Source of the DNA: an uncultured bacterium
Lineage (GTDB): Bacteria; Bacillota; Clostridia; Oscillospirales; Ruminococcaceae
Length of the DNA: 64,000 bases
Assembly: GCA_905215965.1 (NCBI GenBank)
Contig: CAJMSD010000001.1
Location: 124,001-188,000, forward strand
Direction: 5' to 3'
Part shown: positions 40,962-49,564 of the stretch, one piece after another
Numbering within the stretch: position 1 is the stretch's first letter
Layout of the letters: every line of letters starts with the position of its first letter
Notes under the pieces: model-generated
What the model was told of the DNA's origin: nothing
Database searches by the model: none
The model's input: only the letters and a program-made list of their open reading frames with translations
Made by a program: the position numbers and the translations under genes

Positions 40962-42002
40962 ATGAAAAAAATCTTATCATCGCTGCTTGCGCTCAGTGTT
41001 TTATTCGGCTCGGCGGCATATCTTGGAAATCCCGAAACGGCTGACATGAATTTCGGTACACAGGCTTATGCGGCAGATATCGTCAAATCCGGGGTATGCG
41101 GAGAAAACCTCACCTGGACGCTCGATTCGGACGGACTTCTCAGCATAAAAGGCACGGGCGAAATGACAAACTGGAAATTTATTTCTATGACTTATAAGCA
41201 ATATGAGTTTACTGACATTGATTTTGACGGCGAGCCTGTTCCGTGGTTTGAGGACAAGGACAGCATAAAGCGCGTGGAGATCGGAAGCGGCGTTGAAAAT
41301 ATCGGTGACGTTGCCTTTGTCGGACTTCAGAATCTGGAGAGTGTAAGCATTCCGGTCGGAGTTACCGAGATCGGCAATTTTGCGTTTTTCTTCTGCACCT
41401 CATTGAAGAGTGTGAAAATGCCTGTTACGGTGACCAATATGGGCAAAGAAGCGTTTGACCGCTGTCACAGTCTGACGGAGATCACCGTTTCCGAAGCTGT
41501 AAATGAGATCAAGGTAAGCACTTTTGAAGAATGCCTGAAGCTTACTTCGGTGAAAATTCCCGCTTCGGTAAAAAAAGTGGACTTCTTTGCCTTCGAGGCG
41601 TGTCCTGCTTTGGAGAGCGTATTTGTTATGAATCCCAACTGCGAAATATATAACCGCGTAAACACATTGGGCGGATTTGTCGATAGGTGTACGATCTACG
41701 GATATGAAAATTCAACGGCTCAGGTTCATGCGGAAAAATACGGCTATAATTTTGTTGCGTTCGTGCTCGGTGACGTGGATTTTGACGGAGCTGTAAATGC
41801 AAGCGACGCTTCGCAGATACTTGCCGATTACGCTTCCTCCGCAACAGGCAGCGGCCATATCCTGACGGCAGAGGAGCTTGTCATTTCCGATGTAAACAGC
41901 GATGGCGCGGTTGATTCCTCCGACGCTTCAACAGTTCTTGCATATTACGCTTACACGGCTACGGGAGGAGAGCTTTCTCTTGCCGATTTCATTGAAAAAT
42001 AG
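40962..42002 (+). CDS. LRR-dockerin protein, array member 1
   Basis: The 346-residue secreted protein has a signal peptide (KKILSSLLALSVLFGSAAYL). A BspA-family N-terminal module follows (about 45-100, CGENLTWTLDSDGLLSIKGT, then PWFEDKDSIKRVEIG), with about five LRR_5 units (about 100-245) and a YENSTAQVHAEKYGYNF closing segment. The dockerin is at about 268-345 (LGDVDFDGAVNASDASQILA and DVNSDGAVDSSDASTVLAYY). It lacks any catalytic domain and probably presents a binding surface on the cellulosome or cell wall. It starts 20 bases after the rplL terminator with GGAGG, so some read-through from rplJL is possible. Confidence 0.9.
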   Translation: MKKILSSLLALSVLFGSAAYLGNPETADMNFGTQAYAADIVKSGVCGENLTWTLDSDGLLSIKGTGEMTNWKFISMTYKQYEFTDIDFDGEPVPWFEDKDSIKRVEIGSGVENIGDVAFVGLQNLESVSIPVGVTEIGNFAFFFCTSLKSVKMPVTVTNMGKEAFDRCHSLTEITVSEAVNEIKVSTFEECLKLTSVKIPASVKKVDFFAFEACPALESVFVMNPNCEIYNRVNTLGGFVDRCTIYGYENSTAQVHAEKYGYNFVAFVLGDVDFDGAVNASDASQILADYASSATGSGHILTAEELVISDVNSDGAVDSSDASTVLAYYAYTATGGELSLADFIEK

Positions 42003-42012
42003 GAGAAACTAT

Positions 42013-43122
42013 ATGAAAAAAATCTTATCATCGCTGCTTGCGCTCAGTGTTTTATTCGGCTCGGCGGCATATCTTGGAAATCCCGAAACGGCTGACATGA
42101 ATTTCGGTACACAGGCTTATGCGGCAGATATCGTCAAATCCGGAGAATGCGGAGAAAACCTTACATGGACGCTCGATTCCAATGGACTTCTCAGCATAAA
42201 AGGCACGGGCGAAATGACGGATTGGAGATATTATTCGCTTGGTCATAATCAGACGTCCCTTGGTGAAGTTAAGTTTCAGGGCGAGGCTGTTCCGTGGTTT
42301 GAGAACAGAGAACAGATAAAGAGCATAGATATCGGCGAAGGTGTTGAATCAATCGGAGCTCTTGCGTTTATCGGTGTTGAAAATGCGAAAAATGTCAATA
42401 TTCCGAATAGTGTAACAAAAATAGAACAGTTTGCTTTTTTGTGCTGTTCCTCTCTGAAGAATGTGAAAATTCCCTATGGTATCGAAGCTATCAGCAAAAG
42501 TACTTTTACATGCTGCAATTTACTGGAATCGGTAAGTATACCGCCTACTGTAAAATATATAGAAGACGGAGCTTTTGAACTTTGTTTTAACTTAACCAAG
42601 ATCAATATTCCCGAAAGCGTTGAAGTTATCAATTTTTCAGCTTTCAGAAACTGCGCGCGTCTTACTTCTGTTAAAATTCCCTCCTCAGTAAAAGAAATAG
42701 GAAACTATGCGTTTGCTGACTGCTATAATTTAGAGAGCATAATTATTATGAATCCTGAGTGCGAGATATATGACTCGATCAAAACCTTGAGCCGCGATAT
42801 CGATAAGTGTAACGTTTATGGCTATGAAAATTCAACGTCTCAGGCATATGCCGAAAAATACGGATACAAATTTGTTGCGGTCATGCTTGGAGACGTTGAT
42901 TTTGACGGCGCAGTAAATTCAAGCGACGCTTCGCTTATACTTGCCGAGTATGCCGCTTCAGCAACGGGCGGTGAGCTTGTGCTGAATGATTCGTCGCACA
43001 TTGTTGCCGACGTAAACGGAGATAATACCGTGGATTCTTCTGACGCTTCAACAGTTCTTGCATACTACGCTTACACGGCTACGGGAGGAGAGCTTTCTCT
43101 TGCCGATTTCATTGAAAAATAG
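42013..43122 (+). CDS. LRR-dockerin protein, array member 2
   Basis: The ATG at 42013 behind AGGAG gives 369 residues; the frame open upstream shadows the end of member 1. The first 40 codons are nearly identical in DNA to member 1. The layout is the same: signal peptide, CGENLTWTLDSNGLLSIKGT module, about six LRR units (for example NLTKINIPESVEVINFSAF) and a dockerin (LGDVDFDGAVNSSDASLILA and DVNGDNTVDSSDASTVLAYY). The central LRR region has diverged far more than the two ends, as expected if ligand specificity differs. The gap to member 1 is 10 bases, so they form one operon. Confidence 0.9.
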   Translation: MKKILSSLLALSVLFGSAAYLGNPETADMNFGTQAYAADIVKSGECGENLTWTLDSNGLLSIKGTGEMTDWRYYSLGHNQTSLGEVKFQGEAVPWFENREQIKSIDIGEGVESIGALAFIGVENAKNVNIPNSVTKIEQFAFLCCSSLKNVKIPYGIEAISKSTFTCCNLLESVSIPPTVKYIEDGAFELCFNLTKINIPESVEVINFSAFRNCARLTSVKIPSSVKEIGNYAFADCYNLESIIIMNPECEIYDSIKTLSRDIDKCNVYGYENSTSQAYAEKYGYKFVAVMLGDVDFDGAVNSSDASLILAEYAASATGGELVLNDSSHIVADVNGDNTVDSSDASTVLAYYAYTATGGELSLADFIEK

Positions 43123-43132
43123 GAGAAACTAT

Positions 43133-44239
43133 ATGAAAAAAATCTTATCATCGCTGCTTGCGCTCAGTGTTTTATTTGGCTCGGCGGCATATCTTGGAAA
43201 TTCCAAAACGGCTGACATGAATTTCGGTACACAGGCTTATGCGGCAGATATCGTCAAATCGGGAGTATGCGGAGAAAACCTTACATGGACGCTCGATTCC
43301 GAGGGACTTCTCAGCATAAAAGGCACGGGCGAAATGACGGATTGGAAGTATCATAATTTTAGCACTGAAATTACAGGATTTGTCGATGTTAATTTTAATG
43401 GTGATCCTGTTCCGTGGTTTGAGGACAGAGACAGCATAAAGCGTGTGGAGATCGGCGAGGGCGTTACTTCGGTCGGAAACATGGCGTTTATAGGCACGAA
43501 AGCCGAAAGCGTTAATTTGCCCGACAGCATAACAAAAATCGGAGAGGATGCTTTTTGCTGCTGTACTTATTTGCAGAACATAAATATTCCCTGCAATACC
43601 GAAGCTATCGGCGAAGGAGCATTTTATAGCTGTTACTCGCTGGAGTCGGTGGATATACCGCCATCGTTAAAAATAATAGAAGATCTTGCATTTTGCCGCT
43701 GCACTTGTTTGACCGAACTTGATATTCCCGAAGGCGTTGAGAAAATCGAAAATTATGCTTTTGAATACTGTACGCGCCTTGTTTCGGTAAATATTTCCGC
43801 CTCGGTAAATGAGATAGGTTCTGATGCGTTTAAAGAATGCTTCTGCTTGGAGAGCGTTTTTATTGCAAATCCCGACTGCGTGATTTACGACGCTTCCGAC
43901 ACCTTTTGCAACGAAACGAAAAAGTTTATCCTTTACGGCTATGAAGGCTCGACGGCTCAGGCATACGCTGAAAAATACGGCTATAATTTTGTTGCGATCA
44001 TGCTCGGCGACGCGGATTTTGACGGAGCAGTGAATTCAAGCGACGCTTCGCTTATACTTGCCGATTACGCTTCCTCCGCAACTGGCAGCGGTCATATCCT
44101 GACGGCAGAGGAGCTTGTCATTGCCGACGTAAACAGCGACAATGCGGTAGATGCTTCCGACGCTTCAACAGTTCTTGCATACTACGCTTACACGGCTACG
44201 GGAGGAGATATGTCCCTTGCCGATTTTATAAAAAAATAA
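43133..44239 (+). CDS. LRR-dockerin protein, array member 3
   Basis: The 368-residue protein starts at ATG 43133, 10 bases after member 2, in the same AGGAGAAACTATATG context as member 2. It has the shared signal peptide and CGENLTWTLDSEGLLSIKGT module. Its LRR units are distinct (SVNLPDSITKIGEDAFCCC and CLTELDIPEGVEKIENYAF). The dockerin is LGDADFDGAVNSSDASLILA and DVNSDNAVDASDASTVLAYY. The duplicated junction with member 2 (end of the dockerin, gap and signal peptide) points to tandem duplication by unequal crossover. Function as for the other members: surface binding, partner unknown. Confidence 0.9.
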   Translation: MKKILSSLLALSVLFGSAAYLGNSKTADMNFGTQAYAADIVKSGVCGENLTWTLDSEGLLSIKGTGEMTDWKYHNFSTEITGFVDVNFNGDPVPWFEDRDSIKRVEIGEGVTSVGNMAFIGTKAESVNLPDSITKIGEDAFCCCTYLQNINIPCNTEAIGEGAFYSCYSLESVDIPPSLKIIEDLAFCRCTCLTELDIPEGVEKIENYAFEYCTRLVSVNISASVNEIGSDAFKECFCLESVFIANPDCVIYDASDTFCNETKKFILYGYEGSTAQAYAEKYGYNFVAIMLGDADFDGAVNSSDASLILADYASSATGSGHILTAEELVIADVNSDNAVDASDASTVLAYYAYTATGGDMSLADFIKK

Positions 44240-44254
44240 CAGGAGAGAAATAAT

Positions 44255-45364
44255 ATGAAAAAACTTTTATCATCGCTGCTTGCAGTCAGTGTTTTATTCG
44301 GTTCGGCGGCATATCTTGTAAATCCCAATGATGCGGCAGACATGAATTTCGGTACACAGGCTTATGCGGCAGATATCGTCAAATCCGGAGAATGCGGAGA
44401 AAACCTTACATGGACGCTCGATTCCGACGGACTTCTCAGCATAAAAGGTACGGGCAAAATGGCAAAATGGGATTTTCAAAGCATCGCATTTTCTCCCAAT
44501 ACGCTTATGGACATTGAATTTTATACAGATCCTGTTCCGTGGTTTGATGATAGGTACAGTATAAAGCGCGTGGAGATCGGCAGCGGTGTTGAAAATATTG
44601 GAGATCTTGCGTTTGCCGGACTTGAAAATATGGAAAGTATCATTATGCCCGACAGCATAACAGACATAGGAACGAAATCTTTTTTGTGCTGCCGCTCTTT
44701 GAAGAAGGTTAACATTCCTTATGGAACCCAAAACATTAGCAGAGGTGCTTTTTACGGCTGCTGTTCAATGGAATCGGTCAATATACCGTCTACGGTAACT
44801 GAAATAGGCACAGAGGCATTTCATTATTGTTCCGCTTTGACAGAAATTGCTATTCCGAACTCTGTTGAAATTATTAACAACGAACTTTTAAAAAGTTGTT
44901 CAAATCTCACTTCCGTAAAATTTTCTGCCTCGGTCAAGGAAATAGACTGCAGTGTGCTGGAAGAATGCCCTGCCTTGAAAAATGTAATTGTCATGAATCC
45001 CGAATGCGGGATAGAGGACGCTTTGGAAACCCTTGGCGGAGCTCCCGAAAGGTGCGATGTTTACAGCTATGAAGGCTCGACGGCTCAGGAATATGCCAGA
45101 AAATACGGATATAGATTTATTTCAATTATGCTCGGAGACACAGACCGCGACAAGACGGTAAATGCAAGCGACGCTTCGCTGATACTTGCCGATTACGCTT
45201 CCTCCGCAACCGGCGAGGGACATATTCTTACTGTGGGAGAATGCGTTGCTGCCGACGTAAACAGCGACAATGCGATCGATTCCTCCGACGCTTCGGTAGT
45301 TCTTGCATACTACGCTTATACGGCTACGGGAGGATCGCTTTCCCTTGAAGAATTTATGAGCTAA
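44255..45364 (+). CDS. LRR-dockerin protein, array member 4
   Basis: The 369-residue last member is the most diverged: signal peptide KKLLSSLLAVSVLFGSAAYL, VNPNDAADM in place of NPETADM, module CGENLTWTLDSDGLLSIKGT, LRR units such as ALTEIAIPNSVEIINNELLK, and a dockerin LGDTDRDKTVNASDASLILA with DVNSDNAIDSSDASVVLAYY. The first calcium loop has Lys in place of the usual Gly, a small departure that might weaken it. It follows member 3 by 15 bases with AGGAG. No hairpin terminator is obvious before the leuA promoter region. Confidence 0.9.
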   Translation: MKKLLSSLLAVSVLFGSAAYLVNPNDAADMNFGTQAYAADIVKSGECGENLTWTLDSDGLLSIKGTGKMAKWDFQSIAFSPNTLMDIEFYTDPVPWFDDRYSIKRVEIGSGVENIGDLAFAGLENMESIIMPDSITDIGTKSFLCCRSLKKVNIPYGTQNISRGAFYGCCSMESVNIPSTVTEIGTEAFHYCSALTEIAIPNSVEIINNELLKSCSNLTSVKFSASVKEIDCSVLEECPALKNVIVMNPECGIEDALETLGGAPERCDVYSYEGSTAQEYARKYGYRFISIMLGDTDRDKTVNASDASLILADYASSATGEGHILTVGECVAADVNSDNAIDSSDASVVLAYYAYTATGGSLSLEEFMS

Positions 45365-45396
45365 AAATTATTTTTATTAAAAATATATAAATGCTC

Positions 45397-45425
45397 TTGA
45401 CAAAGTGAAATAAATAGAATATAAT
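45397..45425 (+). promoter_or_regulatory. Promoter of the leuA T-box transcript
   Basis: TTGACA (45397-45402), 17 bases, TATAAT (45420-45425). It lies about 230 bases before the T-box sequence. Confidence 0.85.
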
Positions 45426-45433
45426 GGAATCAC

Positions 45434-45718
45434 TAAATGCGATGAAGGGAAATAAAGCCTGTGCGTGTTTTTTCAGAGAGCTGCCGTCCGGTGAAAGGCA
45501 GTATTTCACAGCAGGTCATAGCTCCTCCCCGAGCAGTCGGCTGAAAGCTTCGGCAATTAGGCTTGAACGGGTTCTCCCGTTACAGAGATACACATTAAAT
45601 TTTTCGATGTGAATGAGTGGACATATATTGTTATGATATGTCAAAAAGAGTGGTACCACGGAGATCATTGTTACTTCGTCTCTTTCATGCTAAGGCGTGA
45701 AAGAGACTTTTTTATTTT
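45434..45718 (+). promoter_or_regulatory. T-box leader of leuA, probably leucine-specific
   Basis: The T-box sequence AGAGTGGTACCACGGAG lies at about 45647-45663. Stem I shows the AGAGAGCTGCCGTCC..GGTGAAAGGCAG apical part (about 45476-45503). A candidate specifier CTC (Leu) precedes CTCCCCGAG near 45523-45535. A terminator GTCTCTTTCATG / CGTGAAAGAGAC followed by TTTTTTATTTT lies at about 45689-45720. Uncharged tRNA-Leu would pair with the specifier and the T-box and allow read-through into leuA. The specifier assignment is by eye. Confidence 0.88.
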
Positions 45719-45776
45719 ATTTGATCTTCCTCTGACGGTAAAATAACGAACGTCTGCTCAGGCAAGGAGGTTTTCA

Positions 45777-47450
45777 ATGAAAAATAACGGAAAATATACG
45801 CGGCAGTTTTTTGCTGCGCCGCAGGTCTCAAGGAAATGGACGGAAAAAACTTATATCGATAAAGCTCCTCAATGGTGCAGCGTTGATCTCAGAGACGGAA
45901 ATCAGGCTCTTGTTACTCCGATGAGCCTCGAGGAAAAGCTCGAATTCTTTGATATGCTGGTGAAAATAGGCTTCAAAGAGATTGAGGTGGGCTTTCCTGC
46001 CGCTTCCGAAACGGAATATGAGTTCTGCCGTACTCTTATCGAGAAGGATCTTATTCCCGACGATGTTACGATACAGGTTCTTACTCAGTCGCGCGAGCAT
46101 ATTATCGCCAAGACCTTTGAGGCTCTCCGCGGCTGCAAAAATGCGATAGTTCATCTTTACAATTCAACTTCTGTCGCTCAGCGCGAACAGGTTTTCCGCA
46201 AGAGCAAGCAGGAGATAATCGACATTGCCGTTTCGGGCGCAAAGCTGTGCAGCCAATACCGCAAGGAGCACGAAGGAAATATTCGCTTTGAGTATTCTCC
46301 CGAAAGCTTTACAGGAACAGAACCGGAGTTTGCCGCTGAGATATGCAATGCAGTGATAGATGTGTGGAAGCCAACTGCTGACGATAAGGTCATAATAAAT
46401 CTGCCGGTTACGGTTCAGCTCTCAATGCCGCATGTTTATGCCGATCAGGTCGAGTATATGTGCAGCCGTCTTAAAAACCGCGGGAATCTTATTGTTTCTC
46501 TTCATCCGCATAACGACAGAGGCTGCGCTGTTGCCGACAGCGAAATGGGACTGCTTGCAGGCGCGGACAGGATCGAGGGCACGCTTTTCGGAAACGGCGA
46601 GCGCACGGGAAACGTCGATATTGTTACTCTTGCAATGAATATGTACTCTCAGGGCGTAGATCCTATGCTCGATCTGAGCAATATCCCTGCGATCTCGGAG
46701 GTCTATACAAGAGTTACGGGAATGGGAGTCAACGAGCGCCAGCCGTACAGCGGTCAGCTTGTGTTTGCGGCATTCAGCGGCTCGCATCAGGACGCTATCG
46801 CCAAGGGCATGAAGTGGAGAGAAGAGAAGAACTGCAATGTATGGTCTGTTCCGTATCTGCCGATCGATCCGGTCGATATAGGACGCGAGTATGAAGCCGA
46901 CGTTATACGTATCAACAGCCAGTCGGGCAAGGGCGGAATCGGCTATATCCTCGAAACAAAATACGGCTATATTCTTCCTAAAAAGATGCGCGAGCAGTTC
47001 GGCTATCACGTAAAGAGCGTTTCCGATCACGGACACCGCGAGCTTCTTCCGGACGAGGTTTACCGCATATTCATAACGGATTACGTGAATATTACAGCTC
47101 CGCTTAAAATTGCCGAAACTCATTTCGTTCAGGGCGGCGGCATCGAAGCTTCTGTCACTGTCGAGCTTAACGGAGTGAAAAGCGTTGTGAGCGGACGTGG
47201 AAACGGACGTCTTGACGCGGTAAGCAATGCCGTTCAGTCATGCATCGGGACAGGCTACTCTATCAATACGTACACCGAGCACGCTCTTGAGGGCGGTTCC
47301 GCTTCAAAGGCTGTTTCCTATGTGGAAATAATCGGCGCGGACGGTAATTCATTCTGGGGAACAGGTATCGACACGGATATCATCACTTCGTCCGTGAAAG
47401 CTCTTGTGAGTGCAGTCAATAATATGCTTAAAAATTTGTCTGTACAGTGA
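45777..47450 (+). CDS. leuA: 2-isopropylmalate synthase (LeuA type 2)
   Basis: LeuA condenses acetyl-CoA with 2-oxoisovalerate, the first committed step of leucine synthesis. The 557 residues match the long type 2 form. The TIM-barrel domain shows WCSVDLRDGNQALVTPMSLE with catalytic Arg-Asp, EVGFPAASETEYEF, HNDRGCAVADSEMGLLAGAD and the metal-binding HPHNDRG. The C-terminal regulatory domain (about 430-550) has VSGRGNGRLDAVSNAVQ, where leucine would bind for feedback inhibition. It is preceded by its own T-box. The ilv-leu operon starts 370 bases later with a separate promoter. Confidence 0.97.
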   Translation: MKNNGKYTRQFFAAPQVSRKWTEKTYIDKAPQWCSVDLRDGNQALVTPMSLEEKLEFFDMLVKIGFKEIEVGFPAASETEYEFCRTLIEKDLIPDDVTIQVLTQSREHIIAKTFEALRGCKNAIVHLYNSTSVAQREQVFRKSKQEIIDIAVSGAKLCSQYRKEHEGNIRFEYSPESFTGTEPEFAAEICNAVIDVWKPTADDKVIINLPVTVQLSMPHVYADQVEYMCSRLKNRGNLIVSLHPHNDRGCAVADSEMGLLAGADRIEGTLFGNGERTGNVDIVTLAMNMYSQGVDPMLDLSNIPAISEVYTRVTGMGVNERQPYSGQLVFAAFSGSHQDAIAKGMKWREEKNCNVWSVPYLPIDPVDIGREYEADVIRINSQSGKGGIGYILETKYGYILPKKMREQFGYHVKSVSDHGHRELLPDEVYRIFITDYVNITAPLKIAETHFVQGGGIEASVTVELNGVKSVVSGRGNGRLDAVSNAVQSCIGTGYSINTYTEHALEGGSASKAVSYVEIIGADGNSFWGTGIDTDIITSSVKALVSAVNNMLKNLSVQ

Positions 47451-47518
47451 AAATCACCAATAACAGCTGTTGAAAGCTGACAAATATTTAAATAATAGTG
47501 GAAATGATGCTGTTTGTA

Positions 47519-47548
47519 TTGACTTTTCGATCCTTGGAGTGCTATTAT
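47519..47548 (+). promoter_or_regulatory. Promoter of the ilv-leu operon
   Basis: TTGACT (47519-47524), 18 bases, TATTAT (47543-47548). The transcript would begin about 60 bases before the leader peptide start. Confidence 0.6.
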
Positions 47549-47617
47549 ATTATTATCATAAATTTGCTGCAAATTTTATTCGTTTGCATCAGGAGTACCA
47601 TAAGGAGAGCGGACGTC

Positions 47618-47731
47618 ATGATCAACTTCTTCGGACAGATCATAGTCATTATTATTGGCACAGCCGTGGAAAACGTCGGCTGTAGTCACGCTTTGTTCTG
47701 CCGTTACGGCTCTGATACTCCTGCCGCATAA
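47618..47731 (+). CDS. Branched-chain leader peptide (attenuator) of the ilv-leu operon
   Basis: An AAGGAG site ten bases upstream serves an ATG for a 37-codon peptide. Its codons 2-20 (INFFGQIIVIIIGTAVENV) include six Ile and three Val, with the run Ile-Ile-Val-Ile-Ile-Ile at codons 8-13. This is the form of a ribosome-mediated attenuation leader: shortage of charged tRNA-Ile or tRNA-Val would stall the ribosome there. A GCATAAGC/GCTTTATGC hairpin overlaps the stop codon (47726-47747) and a terminator follows. The peptide itself probably has no other role. Confidence 0.75.
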   Translation: MINFFGQIIVIIIGTAVENVGCSHALFCRYGSDTPAA

Positions 47732-47761
47732 GCTGCGCGCTTTATGCAAATAGATGAAATC

Positions 47762-47796
47762 AGACCTTCGGCGGAATTGCCGGAGGTCTTTTTATT
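47762..47796 (+). terminator. Attenuator terminator before ilvB
   Basis: AGACCTTCGGC / GCCGGAGGTCT around GGAATT, then TTTTTATTTT, ends 24 bases before the ilvB start. It lies downstream of the Ile/Val-rich leader peptide, as an attenuator should. Confidence 0.85.
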
Positions 47797-47819
47797 TTAA
47801 TTTCAAAGGAAAATGTGTT

Positions 47820-49550
47820 ATGGAAATTTCAGGAGCTAAAATCGTTGTTGAAACTCTCATCGAGCAAGGCTGCGATACCGTTTTCGGTTATCCGGGAGGA
47901 CAGGTCATAAACCTTTTCGACGAGCTGTATCTCAACAGCAACAGAATACGTCATGTCCTTGCCGCTCATGAGCAGGGCGCGGCTCATGCCGCCGACGGAT
48001 ACGCGAGAGCTACCGGAAAAACAGGCGTAGTTATAGCAACGTCGGGCCCCGGAGCTACAAATCTCGTTACAGGTATTGCTACGGCATATCTCGATTCTAT
48101 CCCGATGGTCGCAATAACGGGAAACGTTCCCTGCGGCCTTATCGGACGCGACAGCTTTCAGGAAGTGGATATAGTCGGAATAACAATGCCCGTTACAAAG
48201 CATAATCTTATTGTAAAGGATATCACAAAGCTGGCGGATTCTATTCGTCTTGCCTTCAAGATCGCAAAATCGGGACGTCCCGGGCCTGTTCTTGTCGATA
48301 TTCCAAAGGATATACAGTGCGGAAAATGTGAATTTACCGCAAAAAACTATTGCGTAACGGAATTTCCGCTTCATCTTGCCGATGATGATAAGCTTCGCAA
48401 GGCAGCAAAGCTTATAAACGAGTGCAGCCGTCCGTATATTTATTTCGGCGGAGGTATCATTTCGGGAAAGGCTTGCGGCGAGCTTGCCGATTTTGCGGAA
48501 AAGATCGACGCGCCGATGGGCTGCTCGCTTATGGGACTGTCGGCTGTGCCGTCGGATAATCCGCGGTTTTTGGGTATGCAGGGAATGCACGGTCACTATG
48601 CCTCCTCGGTTGCCGAGGACGAGGCTGATCTTGTTATCGCTCTCGGAGTACGTTTCAGCGACAGGGCTACAGGCAACAAAAAAAGATTTTCCAAAAATTT
48701 CAAAATAATCCATATAGACGTCGATAACGCCGAGCTGCATAAGAATATCACGGCATTTCTGGGAATACAGGGCGATATCAAGGACGCGCTTTCAAGACTT
48801 TTGGCTATGGTCGATGAGAAAAAGCATGAAAAGTGGTCGGAGAGGATAAGCGAGCTTCGTCTTGAGGAAAAAATGCGCACGGAAAAAGCTCTTTCCGGCA
48901 GCTGCAAGAAAACGTGTTTAAACGGCGCTGGGGTATGCGAAAATGAAAGCGTCAGTCTTACGCCCTATGAAATTATCGATACTGTCAGCAGCTTTACCGA
49001 AAAGGACTCCATTGTCGTTACCGACGTGGGACAGCATCAGATGTGGACGGCGCAGCGGTATCCTCTGAAAAAGCCGCGTACATTTCTTACAAGCGGAGGT
49101 CTCGGAACTATGGGCTACGGACTCGGAGCTGCTGTGGGAGCTGCCGTGGCTTCGGGAAGAAGAACGGTTTTGTTTACGGGCGACGGAAGCTTCGGCATGA
49201 ATCTTAACGAGCTTGCAACGGCTGTTTCCGAGGATCTTCCGATAATTGTCGTTATCATGAACAACGGAGTTCTCGGAATGGTTCGTCAGTGGCAGACGCT
49301 GTTTTTCGACAAGCATTATTCGAATACGACGCTGGACAGAAAAACCGATTTCGTTAAGCTTGCAGAGGCTTTCGGAGCAAAAGGCTTTCGCGCTTCGACG
49401 GCTGCGGAGCTTGAAAACGCTGTAAAAGAAGCTTTCTCGGGCAGCGGTGTATGCGTTATCGACTGCATTGTCGACTGCGATGAATTCGTTCTGCCGATGC
49501 TGCCTCCGGGAGGTTCTGTTGACGATATCATAACGGATATAAAATTATAA
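47820..49550 (+). CDS. ilvB: Acetolactate synthase, large (catalytic) subunit
   Basis: The ATG at 47820 follows AAAGGA and gives 576 residues. This thiamine-diphosphate enzyme makes acetolactate or acetohydroxybutyrate for valine, leucine and isoleucine. Motifs include FGYPGGQVINLFDELY, the catalytic Glu in AAHEQGAAHAADGYARATGK, SGPGATNLVTGIATAYLDSI and the ThDP-binding GDGSFGMNLNELATAVSEDL followed by NNGVLGMVRQWQ. It is the first enzyme gene of the operon, controlled by the leader attenuator. The regulatory subunit gene follows 14 bases later. Confidence 0.97.
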   Translation: MEISGAKIVVETLIEQGCDTVFGYPGGQVINLFDELYLNSNRIRHVLAAHEQGAAHAADGYARATGKTGVVIATSGPGATNLVTGIATAYLDSIPMVAITGNVPCGLIGRDSFQEVDIVGITMPVTKHNLIVKDITKLADSIRLAFKIAKSGRPGPVLVDIPKDIQCGKCEFTAKNYCVTEFPLHLADDDKLRKAAKLINECSRPYIYFGGGIISGKACGELADFAEKIDAPMGCSLMGLSAVPSDNPRFLGMQGMHGHYASSVAEDEADLVIALGVRFSDRATGNKKRFSKNFKIIHIDVDNAELHKNITAFLGIQGDIKDALSRLLAMVDEKKHEKWSERISELRLEEKMRTEKALSGSCKKTCLNGAGVCENESVSLTPYEIIDTVSSFTEKDSIVVTDVGQHQMWTAQRYPLKKPRTFLTSGGLGTMGYGLGAAVGAAVASGRRTVLFTGDGSFGMNLNELATAVSEDLPIIVVIMNNGVLGMVRQWQTLFFDKHYSNTTLDRKTDFVKLAEAFGAKGFRASTAAELENAVKEAFSGSGVCVIDCIVDCDEFVLPMLPPGGSVDDIITDIKL

Positions 49551-49564
49551 AAGAGGTGAGAATT

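Noticed and set aside
47498..47617. Upstream extension of the leader peptide (YYIIIINLLQILFV)
   Set aside because: It overlaps the promoter and would precede the RNA start; only the part from 47618 has a ribosome site.
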